From contig JAOUDB010000219.1 in assembly GCA_029859485.1 (NCBI GenBank), forward strand, positions 1 through 5,230: 5,230 nucleotides of DNA. The letters are read 5' to 3'. A model generated the notes under the pieces. That model saw only the letters and a program-made list of their open reading frames with translations. It had not been told where the DNA came from and made no database searches. The stretch is from Desulfuromonadales bacterium. GTDB lineage: Bacteria > Desulfobacterota > Desulfuromonadia > Desulfuromonadales > BM103. Below are positions 1 to 5,230 of this stretch, piece by piece. Position 1 is the first letter of the stretch, and each line of letters begins with the position of its first letter. The translations under genes were made by a program, and so were the position numbers.

Positions 1-42
1 AATCCTGAATTTGCCAGCGGTCATCTGCTTCAGGGTAAATAA
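1..42 (+). CDS. Possible 3' end of a convergent gene (partial)
   Basis: Frame 1 from the window edge reads NPEFASGHLLQGK followed by TAA. The codons are ordinary and the stop falls three bases before a terminator hairpin. This suggests the C-terminus of a plus-strand gene converging on the minus-strand genes. Only 13 residues are visible and frame 2 is also open here, so no family can be assigned and the call could be chance. Confidence 0.35.
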   Translation, partial: NPEFASGHLLQGK

Positions 43-70
43 AAAGGCCATGAGCGTTTGCCCATGGCCT
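36..70 (-). terminator. Rho-independent terminator closing the minus-strand genes
   Basis: A perfect 8-bp stem (AGGCCATG at 45-52, CATGGCCT at 63-70) encloses a 10-base loop. Read on the minus strand it is followed by TTTTTATTT, the classic U-tract. On the plus strand no T-run follows, so the direction is minus. It lies about 20 bases after the stop of the small gene at 91-198 and probably ends the helicase/small-gene transcription unit. Confidence 0.85.
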
Positions 71-90
71 AGATCAATTAAGAGTTTGAA

Positions 91-198
91 TCAGTTTTCA
101 AGGCAATGGACAAGTTCATGGCAAGCGGCCGCCGCTGCAGCCGCGTTATTCGCTCGCGCGGCCTTGATTGCTGCGGTGATATAGGTTGCTTTGAACAT
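91..198 (-). CDS. Small alanine-rich protein, 35 residues, unknown function
   Basis: The product is not recognised. ATG (198-196) is preceded by GGGGA about five bases upstream (AACGGGGAAGCAC), a good SD sequence. The frame runs 35 codons to TGA, and an intrinsic terminator follows after about 20 bases. The protein starts MFKATYITAAIKAARANN, continues with seven alanines written with mixed codons (so not a simple DNA repeat), and ends CHELVHCLEN. There is no signal peptide or membrane segment. The N-terminal half could form a helix. The tail has a symmetric C-H-E-L-V-H-C arrangement (residues 26-32) that could bind a metal, but this is inference from sequence only. It lies 87 bases after the helicase stop with no terminator between, so it may be read from the helicase transcript, from its own promoter, or both. 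SD plus terminator make a real gene likely. Confidence 0.55.
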   Translation of the reverse strand: MFKATYITAAIKAARANNAAAAAAACHELVHCLEN

Positions 199-232
199 GT
201 GCTTCCCCGTTGCTTAATTATGAGTCTCGTCA

Positions 233-259
233 GTTATCATGGCTGATATTTTTTGTCAA
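233..259 (-). promoter_or_regulatory. Possible promoter of the small gene
   Basis: On the minus strand a perfect TTGACA (259-254) lies upstream of the small gene. The best -10 match at near-normal spacing is GATAAC (238-233), four of six bases with a short 15-base spacer. A better -10 (CATAAT, 222-217) is too far from the TTGACA to pair with it. This is a weak call. Confidence 0.25.
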
Positions 260-285
260 TGAATTGTTGTTTGTTCCCCTGTGTT

Positions 286-2829
286 TTAATCCTCTTTAAC
301 GCCCGGATCTGTGCTCTTGAAGAAATCCTTGATGGCTTCAGTAAGCTCGGTTTGAGGTTTGGTTAATACGGGGACATTGGGCAAAGAGTGCAGGAAGAGT
401 CGGCCGTAACCACGTCTGACGACCCGGCTGTCGAGAATCAGGACCACACCACGATCGGTGCGCTGTCGGATCAGGCGGCCAAAACCCTGACGAAAGCGGA
501 TCACAGCCTGCGGAACCGTGTACTCCATGAAGGGATCTCCGCCTGCCTTGGTGATGGCCTCGGCGCGTGCTTCAAGAACCGGTTCAGTCGGTACACGGAA
601 GGGCAAACGGGCAATGATGACCTGCTCAAGTGAACGGCCGGGCACATCAACCCCTTCCCAGAAGGAGTCGGTGGCAAAGAGAATACTGGTCGGGTCTTTG
701 CTGAATTTCTGCAACAGGTTGTGCCGGGTGGTTTCTCCCTGGCGCAAGACCTGGTAGCCGCGGGCAGCAAGGGTCGGCGAGAGCTCGCCGTGAATGCGGC
801 GTAAGAGGCTGTAGGCGGTAAAGAGTACAAAGCTGCGCCCATCGGCTGCCAGCAAGGCCTTCTCAGTCAGGTCACGTACGGCATCGGCGTAGCCGGGACG
901 ACCCGGTTCGGGGATATCAGTCGGGATCGCGAGCAAGGCTTGTTTTTCGAAATCGAAAGGAGACTCCAGGAGCAGTTCCGTCAGTCGACCCGGCTCCAGT
1001 TCATTCAGGCCAACCCGGTGGCGCAGGTAGTCAAAGCGACCGGCCACAGTCAGGGTCGCACTGGTCATGACGACGGTGTGCATGCGTTCCATCAGGGTCT
1101 GTCGCAACAGAGGCGCGACCACCAAGGGTGCGGTGCAAAGCCGGGTGATAATCCCTTCACCCCGGCCTATGCGCCCGTTGGTGACTTCAAACCAGGTGCA
1201 GGTCCCCGGGTCTCTGGCGACAAAGGTCTGCAGGTTGTCGGCGAGAACTTGCAGTCTCAAACTGACGCCCACCAGGTCGGTACCGAGTGAGCGGCAAGCC
1301 TCGGCCGCTTCATCAGGGAGTTTGCGTAAGGCCTTGAGCAGCTCTCGCAGTGACTCACTGTACTCACTGGTGCTGCGCGACAGGCTGCGCAATACGCTTT
1401 CGGTTCTCTGCCAGGCCGCTTTTTCGACAAAGGCCGGCACCAGTCGTTGGCGAATCTCTTCTGTTGAACGAATCTCCGCTCCGAGTTCTTTTGCCAGCTC
1501 TATCCCTGACCGTTCCAGATCTGCTATTGAGCGGTCCAGCAGCTCCTGGCGTTGGCCGATCAAAGCTTCTATGCGCTCATGCAGCTCACGGTAGAGAGCC
1601 TCCTGATCATCCTGCAACGATCTTCCAAGTTGGACAATGAGTCGTGGCAGAAGTCCGCGCTGTGGTTTGCGCGGGTGGCGAAGCCTGTTGAGTGTGCGGG
1701 CGAAGGCGAAGCGGGTGACCTGGGTGCTGAAGTAGCGCGTGGCGACTTCTTCGAGGTGGTGAGCTTCATCGATCACTAACCTGGAAAATGGTGGCAGCAC
1801 AGCCATCGCTGAGTAGTTGTCGGTCTGCTGGCGCAAGGAAAGGTCTGCGAGCAGTAGCGCGTGGTTGATCACCAGGATGTCGGCACGAGATGCCCTGCGC
1901 CGGGCCTGGTGAAAAAAGCAGCTGCCAAAAAAGGGACACTGGCTGCGACTGCACTGGTCTGCTTCGCAGCAGACTTCATCCCAGAGTGTGGCGTTGGGCA
2001 AGAAGGAGAGGTCCTCGCGTGAGCCATCTCCGGTCTGTTCGGCCCATTCTCGCAGGGATGTCAGCTCACCGACGTGTTCATCATCAAACAGGCCGGGTTC
2101 AGCCGTGGCACTTTCCAGCCGGCGTTTACAGAGATAGTTCGAGCGGCCTTTGACCAGTTCAACCCGAAAATCGAGACCAGTGGCCCGTTGCAAAAAAGGT
2201 AGGTCTTTGCGGATCAGCTGCTCCTGCAGATTAATCGTGTTGGTTGAGACCACCAGGCGTTCGTGGTTGGCAAGGGTCCAGAGGATTGCCGGGACCAGGT
2301 AGGCCAGGCTTTTCCCCGTGCCGGTGCCGGCTTCGACCAGGGCAATGTTGTGATTGTTGAGGGCTTCTGTGACGGCGAAGGCCATGCGCATCTGTTCGGG
2401 ACGATCTTCGAACCCCGAGAGGCTGGTGCAGACCTGTCCACCGGGGCCGAGCATGTCTGCAACCTGCTGATGTTCGACAGTTGCGTTTTCGGTTGGCTTG
2501 AAGGCTTCGACGACCCGGTAAAGCTTACTGACCTGGTTGTTGACGATATAGAAGCCGACCCCCATGGAACCGAGGTTGCCGGCGATTGCCAGGTCCGGCT
2601 CGGAAGGTTCCAGGTGACCGCTCGGGTGATTGTGGATGATCACATCACCCGGCCGGCAGCTCTGGAGGATGGCTGGAACTGCGTCACGGCTGCCGCGGGC
2701 CAGGATTTCCACCTCCACGACAAGTTGGTTTGTATCGGTCTGGCCAATGCAGAAGACTTCGTTGCCGCCAGACTCGAGAATTTCCTGCCTGAGCTTTTCC
2801 TGTGATTTTGCCGAGAGAAATTTATCCAT
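286..2829 (-). CDS. JAB/MPN-domain DinG-family ATP-dependent DNA helicase (RadC-like + XPD-like fusion)
   Basis: An 847-residue fusion. Residues about 8-108 form a RadC-like JAB/MPN domain with HNHPSG at 66-71 and S76/D79, so the JAMM metal ligands H66, H68 and D79 are intact; a candidate glutamate is E39 or E41. Residues about 140-840 form a complete superfamily 2 XPD/DinG helicase: Walker A GTGTGKS (168-174), DEAH (354-357), MTSATL (588-593), ATDSFWEGVDVPG (719-731) and motif VI QGFGRLIRQ (781-789). C234, C293, C298 and C304 match the spacing of the four Fe-S cysteines of E. coli DinG. DinG enzymes unwind 5'-overhang DNA, D-loops, R-loops and G-quadruplexes; a cytosolic repair role is expected. 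Firmicute DinG proteins often carry an N-terminal exonuclease; here a JAB domain takes that position. No SD precedes the ATG, but the JAB domain needs this start. Helicase family is certain; the role of the JAB part is not. Confidence 0.95.
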   Translation of the reverse strand: MDKFLSAKSQEKLRQEILESGGNEVFCIGQTDTNQLVVEVEILARGSRDAVPAILQSCRPGDVIIHNHPSGHLEPSEPDLAIAGNLGSMGVGFYIVNNQVSKLYRVVEAFKPTENATVEHQQVADMLGPGGQVCTSLSGFEDRPEQMRMAFAVTEALNNHNIALVEAGTGTGKSLAYLVPAILWTLANHERLVVSTNTINLQEQLIRKDLPFLQRATGLDFRVELVKGRSNYLCKRRLESATAEPGLFDDEHVGELTSLREWAEQTGDGSREDLSFLPNATLWDEVCCEADQCSRSQCPFFGSCFFHQARRRASRADILVINHALLLADLSLRQQTDNYSAMAVLPPFSRLVIDEAHHLEEVATRYFSTQVTRFAFARTLNRLRHPRKPQRGLLPRLIVQLGRSLQDDQEALYRELHERIEALIGQRQELLDRSIADLERSGIELAKELGAEIRSTEEIRQRLVPAFVEKAAWQRTESVLRSLSRSTSEYSESLRELLKALRKLPDEAAEACRSLGTDLVGVSLRLQVLADNLQTFVARDPGTCTWFEVTNGRIGRGEGIITRLCTAPLVVAPLLRQTLMERMHTVVMTSATLTVAGRFDYLRHRVGLNELEPGRLTELLLESPFDFEKQALLAIPTDIPEPGRPGYADAVRDLTEKALLAADGRSFVLFTAYSLLRRIHGELSPTLAARGYQVLRQGETTRHNLLQKFSKDPTSILFATDSFWEGVDVPGRSLEQVIIARLPFRVPTEPVLEARAEAITKAGGDPFMEYTVPQAVIRFRQGFGRLIRQRTDRGVVLILDSRVVRRGYGRLFLHSLPNVPVLTKPQTELTEAIKDFFKSTDPGVKED

Positions 2830-2840
2830 AAGTGAGAGGC

Positions 2841-2869
2841 ATTATAGAGACGCCGGCTCATTTGTGGAA
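2841..2869 (-). promoter_or_regulatory. Promoter of the JAB-DinG helicase gene, very short leader
   Basis: On the minus strand a perfect TATAAT (2846-2841) lies 11 bases before the helicase ATG. Candidate -35 elements are TTTCCA with an 18-base spacer or TCCACA with 16, each four of six bases. Initiation about seven bases after the -10 would leave a leader of only some 3-5 bases, which fits the lack of any SD sequence. No LexA-type operator could be recognised. Confidence 0.5.
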
Positions 2870-2999
2870 AGACTTTCTGGATATATTTTATGTGTATGGT
2901 CTCAGCGTGAACTGTTGGCGCTTATATGCTCTTGCGAGAGGAAGACTGTAAGTAAGAAAAACGGTAAAAATTGGCAGACGCTAAGAAAAGTTAGGAGGG

Positions 3000-3046
3000 A
3001 CGCAAAGGGTGACTATCCTCACTTTTTGAAGTGGTTTTCTTTGCGT
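3000..3046. repeat. Inverted repeat with CGCAAAG-type arms and nested hairpin
   Basis: ACGCAAAG at 3000-3007 pairs with CTTTGCGT at 3039-3046, giving 8-bp perfect arms. A second hairpin is nested inside: CACTT (3020-3024) with AAGTG (3029-3033) around a four-base loop. The inner hairpin is followed by T-rich sequence on the plus strand, but no plus-strand gene needs a terminator here. It is probably an intergenic repeat element. Confidence 0.55.
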
Positions 3047-3156
3047 GCTTTCTTTCCCTCTTCGCGCATTCGCCAAAAGCAACTACTTCTGGTGCGTTAA
3101 ATACTTTCAGCCTTTGTTTGGGTTATAGTCCGAAAAAAACCAAGAAAGCCGCAAAG
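3039..3156. repeat. Inverted pair of AAGAAAGC(A)CGCAAAG motifs
   Basis: The motif AAGAAAGCCGCAAAG at 3142-3156 on the plus strand recurs on the minus strand at 3054-3039 with one extra base. The arms are about 87 bases apart. The left arm overlaps the 3000-3046 inverted repeat and the right arm overlaps the candidate terminator, so the gap looks built from several degenerate copies of one short purine-rich unit. Confidence 0.5.
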
Positions 3157-3183
3157 AGGGATCCTTTCGCCTGGAGCCTTGGT
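3133..3183 (-). terminator. Candidate terminator of the selenoprotein-ATPase operon
   Basis: Read on the minus strand, ACCAAG (3183-3178) can pair with CTTGGT (3144-3139). Inside it GAAAG (3168-3164) pairs with CTTTC (3148-3144), with a 9-10 base bulge between the two helices on one side. Seven Ts (3139-3133) follow directly. It begins about 30 bases after the ATPase stop. The bulged stem makes it weaker than a textbook terminator. Confidence 0.45.
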
Positions 3184-3213
3184 GTCTAACTTTATGTTGG
3201 TACGCTGAATGCG

Positions 3214-4632
3214 TTATACGTCGACAAAGTAGTTCTCACAAGCATGGTCGATGCTGGCCCTGTGCAACTCCGGCTGTTCATCGAAGAAGCGGGCCAGGTC
3301 TGTAACGTGGGCGACCAGGTCCCGTGGGTGGCAGGCGTTGAAGGCAATGTTGTGCCGGCGATACCAGTGCTCAAGCAGGTGCTCGTAGACGTCTGGTTTG
3401 AATTCAATCCGGTTCATCTCACAGACGCGTTCGAAGATCTGCTTGAATTCGGCTTCTGTGGGATGTTCAATCTTTATCTTGTAGCGGATGCGGCGCAGGA
3501 AGGCTTCGTCAACCAGGCTCTTGGGGTCGAGGTTGGTGGCGAAAATAACCAGCTGGTCGAAGGGAATTTCAAACTTCATGCCGGTGTGCATGGACATGAA
3601 ATCTATCTGCCTGTCGAGGTTGATGATCCAGCGGTTCAAGAGACTTTGTGGGTCCATCTGCTGACGGCCGAAGTCATCGATGATAAAGAGACCGTTGTTG
3701 GCCTTCATCTGTAAGGGCGCTTCGTAGATTTTGGCGATCGAGTTGAACTCGAGGTCGAGCATGCGCAAGGTCAGCTCGCCACCGGCCATGACGATGGGTC
3801 GTTGCACCCTGACCCATCGCTGGTCGATGCTGTCCTGAGCCGTGTCATCATCCGGCAGCTCTGCTACCACGATGTGGTTGACCGGATCGAAGACCGTAAT
3901 AATCTGGCCGCCCACGTAGAGGGCGTGAGGCACAAAAACTGTTCCCGGCAGGACCTGGCCGATGGTTTCGGCAATGGTGGTTTTGCCGTTGCCGGCAGGC
4001 CCGTAGATAAACATGGGAGCACCGGAGCTGATCGCCGGGCCCAGACGGTTGACCATGTGTTCGCTGATGACGATGTGGGAAAACGCCGCCTGCACGACGA
4101 CTTCGTCGACGGTGATATTCTGGATGGATTGGTTTTCAACCATCTCCTTGTAATCTTCGAGAACAACGGGAGCCGGGCCTACGTAGCGACAGACTTCCAT
4201 CAGCTCGCCGGCGATTCTTTTACCGGTTGCAGTGGCAACGAAGTTAAAAGAAGACTTAACGAACTGGCTTGCGCCACGCACTTCCACCAACTTCTCGCGG
4301 CGTAGCAGCTCAATGGCTTCGTCCAGAATATTGATTGGTAAGCCGAGACGTTTTGACAGGTCGCCCAGACGAAATTCACCCATGGAGACAAGATGTTTCA
4401 GAGCCAGGTCGGCGATAAAATTCAGGTCGAGGCCCGTCTCTTCAACAGTTTCCGGGGCCGGAGGCGTGCGTTTGAAGAAGGAATCAAGCTGGTCTTCGCT
4501 GATATAACCTAATGCAACCAGGTTCTGGCCCAGACGACCACCGTGCATGCGTTGGCGGTTGGAGGCTTCGTTGAGTTGCTCTTTGCTGACAATCTGCTTG
4601 TTTAGCATCTGCTGGCTCACTCGTCTGCTCAT
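3214..4632 (-). CDS. AAA+ ATPase with N-terminal MshEN-like domain
   Basis: A 472-residue cytosolic protein; its specific role is not recognised. Residues 4-56 fit two 24-residue MshEN-type motifs with a 5-residue spacer, the module that precedes MshE/PilB-type ATPases and can bind c-di-GMP. The second copy (RLGQNLVALGYI, 33-44) is canonical; the first has lost its two glycines (S6, Q13). Residues about 72-150 look like a winged-helix region. The AAA+ core follows: Walker A GPAGNGKTT (211-219, K217), Walker B LFIIDDFG (315-322), sensor-1 FATN (N367), arginine-finger candidates R380/R381, and sensor-2-like HPRD (435-438). The core is AAA+/MoxR-like, not a secretion-type GspE/PilB fold. ATG follows AGGAGAGG at good spacing. 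It starts 21 bases after the selenoprotein stop, indicating one operon. No pilus gene is visible in the window, so a pilus role is only a possibility. Confidence 0.9.
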   Translation of the reverse strand: MSRRVSQQMLNKQIVSKEQLNEASNRQRMHGGRLGQNLVALGYISEDQLDSFFKRTPPAPETVEETGLDLNFIADLALKHLVSMGEFRLGDLSKRLGLPINILDEAIELLRREKLVEVRGASQFVKSSFNFVATATGKRIAGELMEVCRYVGPAPVVLEDYKEMVENQSIQNITVDEVVVQAAFSHIVISEHMVNRLGPAISSGAPMFIYGPAGNGKTTIAETIGQVLPGTVFVPHALYVGGQIITVFDPVNHIVVAELPDDDTAQDSIDQRWVRVQRPIVMAGGELTLRMLDLEFNSIAKIYEAPLQMKANNGLFIIDDFGRQQMDPQSLLNRWIINLDRQIDFMSMHTGMKFEIPFDQLVIFATNLDPKSLVDEAFLRRIRYKIKIEHPTEAEFKQIFERVCEMNRIEFKPDVYEHLLEHWYRRHNIAFNACHPRDLVAHVTDLARFFDEQPELHRASIDHACENYFVDV

Positions 4633-4637
4633 TATTC

Positions 4638-4645
4638 CCTCTCCT
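4638..4645 (-). promoter_or_regulatory. Ribosome binding site of the AAA+ ATPase
   Basis: AGGAGAGG ends five bases before the ATG at 4632 and fixes that start. It lies wholly in the 21-base gap after the selenoprotein's TAG. The preceding frame therefore most likely ends at that TAG, not at the in-frame TGA 147 bases earlier. Confidence 0.8.
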
Positions 4646-4653
4646 GTGGCAAC

Positions 4654-4911
4654 CTATTCTTCACCGTCCAGTTCTGGTTGCATACGTTTAACGAAGTTCT
4701 TGGCGCGGCCCGATGGCGCGATAATTCCGTAAGCCATAGCTTCACGCAACTCATCCTCAGAGGCACCGGCTTCCTTCGCGACCGCGAAGTGCTTGGTGAG
4801 TCAGTCCGGGCAGTTGACCGCCACGGCACAGGCAACCCTGATCAGTTCGCGGGTTTTGATATCGAGGACTTCCGGGAATTCATAATCCAGGAACTGTTTG
4901 CGGCTTTTCAT
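4654..4911 (-). CDS. AhpD-like/carboxymuconolactone decarboxylase-family selenoprotein (UGA = Sec37)
   Basis: From ATG (4911-4909), preceded by GGAGAG at 7-base spacing, the frame encodes MKSRKQFLDYEF, then LDIKTRELIRVACAVAV and NCPD. It meets TGA at 4803-4801, then continues LTKHFAVAKEAGASEDELRE and AMAYGIIAPSGRAKNF to TAG at 4656-4654, 85 residues in all. The family's redox motif is CPDC followed three residues later by His; here it reads C34-P-D-UGA-L-T-K-H41, so UGA sits exactly on the second cysteine. AhpD-like proteins are thiol peroxidase/disulfide reductase-type enzymes, and Sec-containing AhpD-like members are known. A SECIS hairpin follows the UGA. The sequence on both sides is clean family sequence, which argues against a nonsense mutation. 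The substrate is unknown; cytosolic redox or peroxide defence is likely. A conventional call would give a 36-residue fragment or nothing. Confidence 0.9.
4764..4803 (-). promoter_or_regulatory. Bacterial SECIS element for Sec insertion
   Basis: Read on the minus strand, UGA (4803-4801) is followed by 11 bases, then a perfect 6-bp stem CUUCGC (4789-4784) / GCGAAG (4779-4774) closed by the loop GGUC (4783-4780). The loop begins 17 bases after the UGA and has G in its first two positions. Both agree with the published bacterial SECIS rules (spacing about 16-37 bases, G early in a short loop). From memory, the E. coli fdhF SECIS also has an 11-base gap and GGUC in its loop. A lower helix CACC (4798-4795) / GGUG (4767-4764) can extend it. 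It should bind SelB. Confidence 0.85.
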
Positions 4912-4916
4912 GGTTT

Positions 4917-4924
4917 CTCTCTCC
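4917..4924 (-). promoter_or_regulatory. Ribosome binding site of the selenoprotein gene
   Basis: GGAGAGAG (4924-4917) lies just before the ATG at 4911, with seven bases between GGAGAG and the start codon. It supports translation starting well upstream of the UGA. I found no convincing sigma-70 or sigma-54 promoter further upstream; TAAAAT at about 4950 lacks a partner -35. Confidence 0.75.
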
Positions 4925-5036
4925 GTTAAAAGCTTTCTCTGGTTATCCATTTTACTCAAGTTAGGCACTGACTAGCTTATTACATTTTTAAGACCTAGAC
5001 AAACACGAACTACAACAAAACAAAAGCAAAACCGGC

Positions 5037-5149
5037 CTCACGCAGAGGCGCGAAGAATGCAGAGAAAGACAGCTCATGGGAAAGTTTTGTCGTTTGTTTC
5101 TTCCTCTGCGTTCCCTGCGTCTCAAGAGAGCAACGCGAACGGGCGTGAG
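5037..5149. repeat. Degenerate purine-rich inverted repeat (CGCAGAG type)
   Basis: ACGCAGAGG (5040-5048) pairs with CCTCTGCGT (5103-5111), a perfect 9-bp match. An adjacent AAGAA/TTCTT continues the pairing after a four-base gap (CGCG). An outer pair CTCACGC (5037-5043) / GCGTGAG (5143-5149) overlaps it. Further CGCAG-type units lie at 5058-5064 and 5115-5120. The unit resembles the CGCAAAG motifs in the 2999-3160 gap, suggesting one dispersed intergenic family. Read on the minus strand the pairing is followed by T-rich sequence, so it may also end an upstream transcript. Confidence 0.5.
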
Positions 5150-5230
5150 TCAGGTCGTTTGCTTTTCATGTTTCACGTTTTCCGATGTTTTACTGGCCCG
5201 AAATAGATAACCAAAAAACTTTAATACCTA

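Larger units (their letters stand above)
2830..3213. other. Noncoding gap between the ATPase and helicase genes
   Basis: No credible gene lies on either strand in these 384 bases. The short frames have no SD sequence and overlap repeat sequence. The stretch holds the helicase promoter at its left end, purine-rich inverted repeats in the middle, and a candidate terminator for the ATPase operon at its right end. It is visibly richer in A and T than the flanking genes. Confidence 0.7.
4912..5230. other. Noncoding region upstream of the selenoprotein operon
   Basis: These 319 bases have no ORF with an SD sequence on either strand. They contain the selenoprotein leader (4912-4980), an A-rich tract (about 5000-5032) and a degenerate inverted repeat (5037-5149). 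The right end holds two GTGAAAC/ATGAAAA-like short repeats on the minus strand (about 5165-5180). Any gene upstream lies beyond the window. Confidence 0.65.

Noticed and set aside
1..93. The TGA ending the small gene (93-91) as a second Sec codon: the frame stays open to the window edge and a hairpin with G-starting loop lies 28 bases downstream
   Set aside because: That hairpin is followed by a U-tract and is best read as an intrinsic terminator. No known redox motif surrounds the TGA.
2263..2805. 180-residue plus-strand ORF antisense to the helicase
   Set aside because: A mirror-frame shadow of a GC-rich gene with no recognisable motif.
3020..3042. Plus-strand terminator-like hairpin CACTT/AAGTG followed by Ts
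   Set aside because: The stem is only 5 bp, the T-run is interrupted, and no plus-strand gene ends nearby.
3018..3066. 16-codon minus-strand ORF (MREEGKKARKENHFKK)
   Set aside because: It has no SD sequence and is composed of the purine-rich repeat.
2630..3100. 156-residue plus-strand ORF overlapping the helicase 5' end and the gap
   Set aside because: It is antisense to the JAB domain, lacks an SD sequence, and its tail runs through repeat sequence.
3802..4305. 167-residue plus-strand ORF antisense to the AAA+ ATPase, and a 156-residue one at 3244-3714
   Set aside because: Both are reverse-strand shadows of a gene with intact AAA+ motifs.
4632..4835. 67-residue minus-strand ORF starting MPVPWRSTARTDS, and an 83-residue plus-strand ORF at 4678-4929
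   Set aside because: Both are shadows of the selenoprotein gene in other frames. Neither resembles a known family, while the read-through frame gives clear AhpD-like sequence.
4654..4911. Pseudogene or sequencing error as the explanation for the in-frame TGA
   Set aside because: The TGA falls precisely on the catalytic cysteine, a SECIS hairpin follows at the right distance, and both sides are undamaged family sequence.
4901..5170. Shared GCTTTTCATG at 4902-4912 and 5160-5170
   Set aside because: The match is about 10 bases with unrelated flanks, compatible with chance.

Overview
The window fits a selenoprotein-making bacterium of the Desulfuromonadales/Geobacter type. The evidence is an AhpD-like gene with a CxxU motif and a bacterial SECIS hairpin, a DinG-type iron-sulfur helicase, and an AAA+ ATPase with a pilus-ATPase-like N-terminus. 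The lineage is inferred from gene content and recall; no ribosomal or other marker gene is present.

Layout, mostly on the minus strand and described from right to left. Bases 4912-5230 are noncoding and hold a degenerate purine-rich inverted repeat and the leader of the first operon. A gene at 4911-4654 encodes a small AhpD/carboxymuconolactone decarboxylase-like protein. Its active-site motif reads Cys-Pro-Asp-UGA, and the frame continues intact through the UGA to TAG, so I call it a selenoprotein of 85 residues. Ordinary ORF calling misses it. A 21-base gap with a strong Shine-Dalgarno (SD) sequence leads to a 472-residue AAA+ ATPase (4632-3214) that begins with a tandem MshEN-like motif. 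The two genes are probably one operon, closed by a candidate terminator at 3133-3183.

Bases 2830-3213 are noncoding. They carry more copies of the purine-rich CGCAAAG-type repeat and a promoter with a perfect TATAAT very close to the next gene. That gene (2829-286) encodes an 847-residue fusion of a RadC-like JAB/MPN domain to a complete DinG/XPD-family Fe-S helicase. Downstream lies a 35-codon small gene (198-91) with a good SD sequence, then a clear intrinsic terminator (70-36). The first 42 bases may be the 3' end of a convergent plus-strand gene.

Functionally the window combines thiol/selenol redox chemistry, an AAA+ machine of unknown target, and DNA repair or structure-resolving helicase activity. 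Only the selenoprotein and the ATPase look directly coupled, by transcription. The most noteworthy items are the unannotated selenoprotein with its SECIS, the JAB-DinG fusion, and the ATPase with a partly degraded c-di-GMP-type motif.
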